From contig JAENWH010000037.1 in NCBI GenBank assembly GCA_016650135.1, positions 1 to 10,803 on the forward strand: a DNA stretch of 10,803 bases. Direction: 5' to 3'. Position 1 is the stretch's first letter, and every line of letters starts with the position of its first letter. Shown piece after piece: positions 6,219 to 10,803 of the stretch. Source of the stretch: Peptostreptococcaceae bacterium. GTDB lineage: Bacteria; Bacillota_A; Clostridia; Peptostreptococcales; Anaerovoracaceae. The notes below the pieces were generated by a model. That model did no database searches. It was not told the DNA's origin and was given only the letters and a program-made list of their open reading frames with translations. Both the position numbers and the translations under genes were made by a program.

Positions 6219-6851
6219 TATCACTTTTACAAACTGAATTTTTTTGCCAGAATCCTTAAATTTATCTTCATATTCTGTGGTTATATTTTTACTGGTGCAT
6301 TCAGAAAAGTGGAGGTTTCTTGTCAACTCTATTATTTCAAATCCCATCATTTCTATTTGCTCCAAGGTAAATTCGAACAATTCTTCATTATCGGTTTTAA
6401 TTTCCAGTATTGAACCTGCCTTTGAGACCTTTTTAAAACCTTCCAGGAAATTTTTATGAGTAAGTCTTCTCTTTGAGTGTCTGTCTTTCGGCCATGGATC
6501 ACTGAAATTCAGAAAAACGCCAGAAAGTTCATCTTCTTCAAATATATCAGTAACATCCTTTATAAAGCCAGTCATAAACCTGATATTTAATGTTTGTTCC
6601 TTTGATGCCTTTTCCAAAGCTCTTAGTATGATTGTCTGCTGTCCCTCGGCGCCAATATAATTCAATTCTTTATTTGCCTTTGCCTTTGCGATAATAAACT
6701 GTCCTTTTCCGCAACCAAGTTCTAAAAAGATTTTATCGTCATTTCCAAAAGCCTCTTTCCATTTCCCCTTCATCAAAAAAGAGTTCACAATTAAATAATC
6801 AGCGTACTCTGCTAATCTTTCCTCCACGTTTTTTACTTTACGCTGCCTCAT
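6210..6851 (-). CDS. trmB: tRNA (guanine-N7)-methyltransferase TrmB
   Basis: A 213-residue SAM-dependent enzyme that methylates N7 of G46 in the variable loop of tRNAs. The SAM-binding loop is FLELGCGKGQF (42-52); the family-defining DPWPKDRHSKRRLTH spans 118-132; TDNEELF (153-159) and TEYEDKF (192-198) are the conserved C-terminal tRNA/SAM-contact motifs. Length is typical of bacterial TrmB. The ATG overlaps the queT stop in an ATGA junction and the upstream ribosome binding site is weak, so translation probably depends on coupling to queT. It is the last gene of the right-hand operon. Its last codons contain the -35 element of the aminotransferase promoter, and no terminator is seen after it. 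Confidence 0.95.
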   Translation of the reverse strand: MRQRKVKNVEERLAEYADYLIVNSFLMKGKWKEAFGNDDKIFLELGCGKGQFIIAKAKANKELNYIGAEGQQTIILRALEKASKEQTLNIRFMTGFIKDVTDIFEEDELSGVFLNFSDPWPKDRHSKRRLTHKNFLEGFKKVSKAGSILEIKTDNEELFEFTLEQIEMMGFEIIELTRNLHFSECTSKNITTEYEDKFKDSGKKIQFVKVILK

Positions 6852-7315
6852 TCGAATATTCTCTTGTATTTTTTCAAATATCTAAGCAACGGATACCCGA
6901 TAGCATAACATGCAATCAACTCTCCCAGACCAATCCACGCCATAATCAAAAATAAATTCATTGGCACACCGTAAGCGTAATACAGCATTAAGCCAATGAT
7001 AACGGCATTTGCCAGCACTGGAGGCAAAGGAACTAAAACAGGCTTGCTGCGAAGCATATAGGAACCTGCAGCGGCAATCAACGTGGCGCCACTCCCGCAA
7101 ATCATATCGATAACCCCATAAGGGCTTATATAATTTGAAACCAGGCATCCGATGAATAGCCCTGGTACGGCTGCAGGTGTAAAGTAAGGTAATATTGTCA
7201 ATGCCTCAGAGACTCTGATCTGCATAGGTCCATAGCTGAAAGGCGCCAAAACAATTGTCAATGCTGCATAGGTTGCTGCTATTATTCCTGCCTGTATTAA
7301 AAACTTAGTCTTCAA
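6848..7315 (-). CDS. queT: QueT-family ECF transporter S component (queuosine precursor uptake)
   Basis: A 155-residue integral membrane protein, mostly hydrophobic, with about five or six membrane segments. The N-terminal APFSYGPMQIRVSEALTILP (25-44) and the later VIDMICGSGATLIAAAG (68-84) are characteristic of the QueT family, proposed from its frequent control by preQ1 riboswitches to import a queuosine precursor. In ECF transporters this subunit binds the substrate and docks onto EcfT. The start is TTG at 7315: GAGAGG lies 8 bases upstream, and the start overlaps the ecfT stop in a TTGA junction. No riboswitch can fit upstream because ecfT coding sequence is there, so expression follows the ecf operon. 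Direct linkage to the ecfA1A2T cassette is notable, since S components of shared (group II) systems are often encoded elsewhere. Substrate assignment rests on family resemblance only. Confidence 0.85.
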   Translation of the reverse strand: MKTKFLIQAGIIAATYAALTIVLAPFSYGPMQIRVSEALTILPYFTPAAVPGLFIGCLVSNYISPYGVIDMICGSGATLIAAAGSYMLRSKPVLVPLPPVLANAVIIGLMLYYAYGVPMNLFLIMAWIGLGELIACYAIGYPLLRYLKKYKRIFE

Positions 7316-8112
7316 ATTAAAATCCTCTCTAATAATATGGCTGCAACAAATGCTATCAAACCGAAGGTTGCAAGGATATCTCTCTTCCCATATGCCATTG
7401 CTGTCATCCTCGTCCGGTTCTCACCGCCGCTGTAGCACCGGGCTTCCATAGCCATTGCTAGATCCTGCGCAATTCTAAAAGCACTGATAAAAAGGGGAAT
7501 AAGAAGGGGTATGAGACTTTTAGCCCTTTTAAAAATATTACCGCTTTCAAAGTCTGCGCCTCTTGCCATTTGCGCCTTCATTATTTTATCCGTTTCTTCC
7601 AGTAATGTTGGAATGAATCTAAGCGCAATTGTCATCATCATAGCAAGTTCGTGTGCAGGCACACCTATTTTTTTAAGCGGCCCAAGTAAACTTTCTATGC
7701 CGTCAGTTAGTTTAATCGGCTTTGTTGCCAGTGTTAAAATCGAGGAACCTATGATTAATAATACCAGTCTGATACCCATAAAAAAGGCATTATACAATCC
7801 TTCTCTTGTGATTTCCAGAAATTTCCAGCTAATCAGCACTTCACCTTTTGTCATAAACATATTTATGACAAAAGTGAATAATATAATGATAAACACCGGT
7901 TTAAGCCCTTTTAATATAAAACTCAAGGGAACTCTGGAGATAGCAATTACCACAGATATGCCCGCCACAGCTATTAAAAATCCCCAAAAATCCGTGACCA
8001 GAAATAAGGCGATTAAATAAACAAATGTACTTATAATTTTTGTTCGTGGGTCCAGTTTATGTATCCATGAATCCCCTGGATAGTATTGTCCTAGTGTAAT
8101 ATCTCTTATCAT
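7312..8112 (-). CDS. ecfT: ECF transporter transmembrane coupling subunit EcfT
   Basis: A 266-residue membrane protein that links the two ATPases to exchangeable S components. Hydrophobic helices lie around residues 27-60, 68-87, 108-129 and 245-262. The cytoplasmic coupling helices carry the two Ala-Arg motifs: QMARGADFESG (181-191) and AMEARCYSGG (221-230). The second motif has Cys226 where many homologues have Gly; I believe this variant is common in Clostridia. The N-terminal GQYYPGDSWIHKLDPRTK is also typical of the family. AAAGGA lies shortly before the ATG, 17 bases after the ecfA2 stop. It overlaps queT by 4 bases at its 3' end, which ties production of EcfT to that S component. Confidence 0.95.
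   Translation of the reverse strand: MIRDITLGQYYPGDSWIHKLDPRTKIISTFVYLIALFLVTDFWGFLIAVAGISVVIAISRVPLSFILKGLKPVFIIILFTFVINMFMTKGEVLISWKFLEITREGLYNAFFMGIRLVLLIIGSSILTLATKPIKLTDGIESLLGPLKKIGVPAHELAMMMTIALRFIPTLLEETDKIMKAQMARGADFESGNIFKRAKSLIPLLIPLFISAFRIAQDLAMAMEARCYSGGENRTRMTAMAYGKRDILATFGLIAFVAAILLERILI
7324..7329 (-). promoter_or_regulatory. Ribosome binding site of queT deciding a TTG start
   Basis: The minus strand reads GAGAGG inside the last codons of ecfT, 8 bases before TTG 7315. No in-frame ATG occurs nearby before the conserved QueT N-terminus, so TTG is the most likely start. Confidence 0.65.
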
Positions 8113-8129
8113 TTTTATCCTTTAATATC

Positions 8130-8978
8130 CTATTTCAATATCCTGACCAATTCTGCAAATGCTTCATCATTGGTTAGTATACCTTCTTTAATATCAAACC
8201 CTCTGTTTCTGAGTTTGTTCATTAATTCAGAGGCCTGTGGCAATGCCAGTCCCATCTTTTTTAATATAAGGGCCTGCGAGAATACCTGCCTAGGTGTTCC
8301 TACCATTGCAATCATTCCAGCTTCCATCACCAGTACCTTATCAACCATTTTTGCGATGTCGTTCATATTGTGTGATACCAGTATGGTGATATTATTTTGT
8401 GTTTCATGTATTTTTTTAATCATCTCCAGCACATCCTTGTGTGCCTTCGGGTCAAGGCCAGCTGTAGGTTCGTCAAGAATCAGCACCTCAGGCTTCATAG
8501 CTATGACCCCGGCGATGGCGACTCTTCTTTTTTGCCCTCCAGATAGTTCAAAAGGAGAGCGTTCTCCAATTTCAGCATAATCCAGACCCACAAGGTTAAT
8601 TGCTTCAATGACTCTTTGATCAACCTCTTCTTTTGCCAGTCCAAGATTAGTTGGGCCAAATGCCACATCCTTGTGAACTGTTTCTTCAAAAAGCTGATAT
8701 TCCGGATATTGAAAAACAAGGCCTATCTTGCGCCTGATATCTCTCATCAAAACATTACCTTTGGAAATATCCACATCACCAATGATAATGCTCCCTGAAT
8801 GGGGCTTCAGCAATCCATTTAAATGTTGAACCATTGTTGATTTACCGGACCCTGTGTGACCGATAACCCCTACGAATTCTCCATCTTCGATTGAAAAGCT
8901 GACATCTTTAAGCGCAACTGACTCATAAGGCAACCCTTCGCTGTATATGTGTGTTAAGTCTTTTACTTGTATTGACAT
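8130..8978 (-). CDS. ecfA2: ECF transporter ATPase EcfA2
   Basis: A 282-residue ABC ATPase, the second of the pair that powers the ECF transporter on the cytoplasmic side. Walker [10 protein letters not shown] spans 40-48, the Q-loop [10 protein letters not shown] is at 88-97, the ABC signature LSGGQ at 145-149, Walker [13 protein letters not shown] at 165-176, and the switch His203 lies in VSHN. All catalytic residues are present. The start overlaps ecfA1 by 16 bases, and the only upstream GAGG is 14 to 17 bases away, so translation is probably coupled to ecfA1. Assignment as A2 rather than A1 follows the usual gene order and the QYPEYQLF wording of the Q-loop. Confidence 0.94.
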   Translation of the reverse strand: MSIQVKDLTHIYSEGLPYESVALKDVSFSIEDGEFVGVIGHTGSGKSTMVQHLNGLLKPHSGSIIIGDVDISKGNVLMRDIRRKIGLVFQYPEYQLFEETVHKDVAFGPTNLGLAKEEVDQRVIEAINLVGLDYAEIGERSPFELSGGQKRRVAIAGVIAMKPEVLILDEPTAGLDPKAHKDVLEMIKKIHETQNNITILVSHNMNDIAKMVDKVLVMEAGMIAMVGTPRQVFSQALILKKMGLALPQASELMNKLRNRGFDIKEGILTNDEAFAELVRILK

Positions 8979-9811
8979 ATAAAATCTACCATTTCCTCTG
9001 CTGTAATAATTTCTGGCGGCACATCAAAGCCCTCATTCCTTAGTCTTTCCGCAAGCTCTACGGGGAGGGGAACATCAAGACTCAGTTTTCTTATTTCATC
9101 TGCTCTAGCAAAAACCTGCTTTGGCTGACCGTCCATTACAATTTGTCCCTTGTCCATAATAATTACCCGGCCTGCCCTTGCAGCTTCATCCATAAAGTGG
9201 GTGATAAGCAGGATTGTAATTCCTTCTTTATGTAATTTTCTTATAATTGTCATTACTTCTTCTCTACCCTTAGGGTCCAGCATCGCAGTAGGCTCGTCCA
9301 AAATAATACACTTCGGTTTCATTGCTATGACACCAGCAATAGCGATTCTCTGTTTCTGTCCGCCGGATAATAAATGAGGTGCTTTCATTCTTTCCTCATA
9401 CATTCCAACAGCTTTTAGAGACTCATCTACTCTTATTCTTATTTCCTTTGGCTCCACTGCTAAATTTTCCGGTCCAAAGGCCACATCATCCTCGACAATA
9501 GAAGAAACCAGCTGATTATCAGGATTTTGGAATACCATTCCAGCTGTTTGTCTTATTTTCCAGAGAGCAGACTCATCTTTTGTATTAAAACCATCTACAT
9601 TTACTTCCCCGGATGTTGGAAGCAACAACGCATTGATATTTTTAGCCAATGTGGATTTTCCCGATCCGTTTCTCCCAATAATAGAAACAAAGCTGCCTCT
9701 TTCAATATTCAGACTTACCTGATCGACCGCTCTGATCACTTCCTGGTCTTCATCTCTCTTATATTCAAATATTAAGTTATCGATTTTAATTATATTATCC
9801 ATAAACCCCAT
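8963..9811 (-). CDS. ecfA1: ECF transporter ATPase EcfA1
   Basis: An ABC ATPase of 282 residues from the ATG at 9811, or 279 from the ATG at 9802. In the shorter numbering, Walker [10 protein letters not shown] is at 43-51, the Q-loop [10 protein letters not shown] at 90-99, the signature LSGGQ at 145-149, Walker B with catalytic Glu170 in [11 protein letters not shown], and the switch His202 in ITHFMDE. It pairs with EcfA2 to hydrolyse ATP and drive EcfT. Either start is possible: TAAGG lies 4 bases before ATG 9811, which is tight, and 13 before ATG 9802, which is slightly long; [10 protein letters not shown] from 9802 looks most like family N-termini. It begins 11 bases after aroD and overlaps ecfA2 by 16 bases. 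An ecfA1-ecfA2-ecfT cassette downstream of rplQ is a common Firmicutes arrangement, here with aroD inserted. Confidence 0.94.
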   Translation of the reverse strand: MGFMDNIIKIDNLIFEYKRDEDQEVIRAVDQVSLNIERGSFVSIIGRNGSGKSTLAKNINALLLPTSGEVNVDGFNTKDESALWKIRQTAGMVFQNPDNQLVSSIVEDDVAFGPENLAVEPKEIRIRVDESLKAVGMYEERMKAPHLLSGGQKQRIAIAGVIAMKPKCIILDEPTAMLDPKGREEVMTIIRKLHKEGITILLITHFMDEAARAGRVIIMDKGQIVMDGQPKQVFARADEIRKLSLDVPLPVELAERLRNEGFDVPPEIITAEEMVDFICQYK

Positions 9812-9822
9812 TATACCTTAAT

Positions 9823-10518
9823 TCAATTATTCAAACAAGCCCGGGCTTTCAGCATTTCCTTTAATTCTTTCACCGGTATTTGACCCGGTGCTGATTCCTT
9901 ATCCAGTGAACCAAAAGTAATGATTGATCCAAATTCTTCTCCCTCAACCCTGGTCTTCTTCCCAAGTTCTCCCATTGAAATTGCAACGATTGGGATTTGA
10001 AGCAATCTATTCGCCGTTTTCGCCGCCGAGATTAAAATTTCAACGTCATTTTCATTTTCTGGCATGACCGCAATCTTTGCTATATCTGCACCCAATGCTT
10101 CCATTTTTTTAAACCTATTTATAATCTCTCTTTTGGAGGGTGTTTTTTCAAAATCATGATTTGAAATCATCAGTTTTACCCCTGATAGTTTTAATCTTTT
10201 AATTATATCCGGATTTGTTTTACAAATTCCTTCTAATTCCAGGTCAATAATATGAACCATCCCACTAAGTGCAACCAATGAATAAACATGTAATAAAGAA
10301 TCATCCTCTGGCTGTGTTTCTCCACCTTCTGCTTTTGTCCTGAAGGTAAACATTAATTCCTTGTCTGGCAAAGCTTTTTTTATCAATTCAAGGGCTTGCA
10401 TAGAAAAGTAATAATCTGCTCTCCACTCTAAAATGTCAAAATCAAGTAAAGCCAGTCCATCCAACTGTTCTTTAATCTCATTCATATTTGAGCCTGTGAT
10501 TGGAACACAAAGTTTCAT
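9823..10518 (-). CDS. aroD: Type I 3-dehydroquinate dehydratase AroD
   Basis: Removes water from 3-dehydroquinate to form 3-dehydroshikimate, the third step of the shikimate pathway. The 231-residue protein has the class I residues: Glu31 and Arg33 in EWRAD, Arg60 and Glu64 in FRTKAEGGE, catalytic His121 in SNHDFEKT, Schiff-base Lys148 in AKIAVMP, Arg190 and FGSIITFG, Ser209 and Gln213 in ESAPGQ. The Glu-His and His-Lys spacings (57 and 27) match the Salmonella enzyme. I start it at ATG 10518, which has GGAGG 7 bases upstream; the adjacent ATG 10521 has only 4. A frame opening at 10581 exists but would read through the rplQ terminator and adds no conserved residues. The N-terminus is about 20 residues shorter than common homologues. 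The gene stands between rplQ and ecfA1 and is not with other shikimate genes here. Confidence 0.93.
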   Translation of the reverse strand: MKLCVPITGSNMNEIKEQLDGLALLDFDILEWRADYYFSMQALELIKKALPDKELMFTFRTKAEGGETQPEDDSLLHVYSLVALSGMVHIIDLELEGICKTNPDIIKRLKLSGVKLMISNHDFEKTPSKREIINRFKKMEALGADIAKIAVMPENENDVEILISAAKTANRLLQIPIVAISMGELGKKTRVEGEEFGSIITFGSLDKESAPGQIPVKELKEMLKARACLNN

Positions 10519-10523
10519 CATTT

Positions 10524-10530
10524 CCCCTCC
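10524..10530 (-). promoter_or_regulatory. Ribosome binding site of aroD
   Basis: The minus strand reads GGAGGGG, a very strong site, starting only 14 bases after the T-run of the terminator. It rules out the longer aroD frame starting at 10581 and favours the second of two tandem ATG codons (10518). Confidence 0.8.
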
Positions 10531-10544
10531 ATAAATCTCATTAG

Positions 10545-10570
10545 AAAAAAGACCCGCATCGCTGCGAGCC
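10545..10570 (-). terminator. Intrinsic terminator after rplQ
   Basis: In the minus-strand transcript an 8-pair stem (GGCTCGCA with TGCGGGTC, including two G-U pairs) closes on a GCGA tetraloop of the GNRA type and is followed by six T residues. It starts 11 bases after the rplQ stop codon, so it closes the ribosomal protein operon. aroD begins only 26 bases beyond the T-run. The downstream genes therefore need partial read-through or a promoter inside rplQ. Confidence 0.85.
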
Positions 10571-10581
10571 TCGTCATTCAT

Positions 10582-10803
10582 TTATACAAGTTCTAAAAAT
10601 ACAACCTCGGCGCAGTCGCCGTGTCTTGGCCCTAGTTTTAGTATTCTGGTATATCCGCCATTTCTTTCAGCGTACTTTGGTCCTATTTCATCAAAAAGCT
10701 TTGTAACTACATCCTCATCATAAACGTAAGCAAGAACCTGTCTTCTAGCATGAAGATCGCCACGCTTAGCTAGGGTAATTAATTTTTCAGCTTCTCTTCT
10801 TGC
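10582..10803 (-). CDS. rplQ: 50S ribosomal protein L17 (C-terminal part)
   Basis: The last 73 codons of rplQ; the 5' part lies beyond the window edge. The visible protein starts [20 protein letters not shown] and contains [20 protein letters not shown] near its end, the strongly conserved C-terminal half of L17, a large-subunit protein at the polypeptide exit region. It ends in ELV followed by TAA. In Firmicutes rplQ is normally the last gene of the alpha operon (rpsM-rpsK-rpsD-rpoA-rplQ), and the terminator directly after it agrees with that. Confidence 0.96.
   Translation of the reverse strand, partial: ARREAEKLITLAKRGDLHARRQVLAYVYDEDVVTKLFDEIGPKYAERNGGYTRILKLGPRHGDCAEVVFLELV

Noticed and set aside
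7511..8020. Plus-strand open frame of 169 codons opposite ecfT
   Set aside because: It is antisense to a clearly conserved membrane protein, mirrors its codon pattern and shows no domain or ribosome binding site.
9810..9838. Promoter-like TTGTTT-17-TATAAT at the end of aroD
   Set aside because: The -10 is perfect, but the -35 matches poorly and transcription would begin at or beyond the ecfA1 start codons, leaving no ribosome binding site. Most likely chance in AT-rich sequence.
9837..9848. Perfect 12-base palindrome AAGCCCGGGCTT
   Set aside because: It lies in the last coding codons of aroD, has no T-run in a usable position and no second copy was seen. Probably coincidental.
10602..10615. 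GC-rich CGGCG/CGCCG mini-hairpin near the end of rplQ
   Set aside because: A short stem within conserved L17 codons with no T-run; the real terminator lies 30 bases further on.

Overview
The window is about 10.8 kb of AT-rich DNA in which every credible gene lies on the minus strand, so it reads biologically from right to left. Low-GC Firmicutes-style ribosome binding sites, an ECF transporter cassette next to rplQ, TTG starts and several ferredoxin-type flavoenzymes suggest an anaerobic member of the Clostridia. This is inferred from gene content and style, not from a phylogenetic marker.

Right-hand block (10803 to 6210): the 3' part of rplQ (ribosomal protein L17) closes a ribosomal protein operon and is followed at once by a GNRA-loop intrinsic terminator. 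After it come aroD (type I 3-dehydroquinate dehydratase), ecfA1, ecfA2 and ecfT (the energising module of an ECF vitamin/micronutrient transporter), a QueT-type substrate-binding membrane protein (queuosine precursor uptake) and trmB (tRNA m7G46 methyltransferase). The genes from ecfA1 to trmB overlap or nearly touch and look like one transcript. queT starts with TTG and overlaps ecfT by 4 bases; trmB overlaps queT through ATGA.

Left-hand block (6218 to 6): a good promoter overlapping the end of trmB drives a class I/II PLP aminotransferase. A near-perfect 75-base hairpin comes next, then a LacI-family repressor and a dihydroorotate/dihydropyrimidine-dehydrogenase-like flavoprotein with a C-terminal ferredoxin domain. 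A 170-base regulatory gap with two promoter candidates and a 14-base LacI-type operator separates these from preT and preA, the two subunits of NAD-dependent dihydropyrimidine dehydrogenase. The repressor probably controls preTA and possibly its own operon. PreT could pass electrons from NAD(P)H to PreA and perhaps also to the paralogous flavoprotein.

Most interesting points: (1) the PreA paralogue at 2694-3800 has Asn in place of the catalytic Cys of the DHOD/DPD family, a shorter active-site loop and odd spacing in its first Fe-S motif, so its substrate is probably not a pyrimidine; (2) it sits with an aminotransferase, a LacI regulator and PreTA, which may mark an undescribed reductive pathway; (3) the 75-base palindrome lies directly against the repressor's ribosome binding site; (4) a palindromic operator sits at the start of a preTA transcript. 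No CRISPR array, tRNA, rRNA or insertion sequence was seen, and no gene-free stretch exceeds 170 bases.
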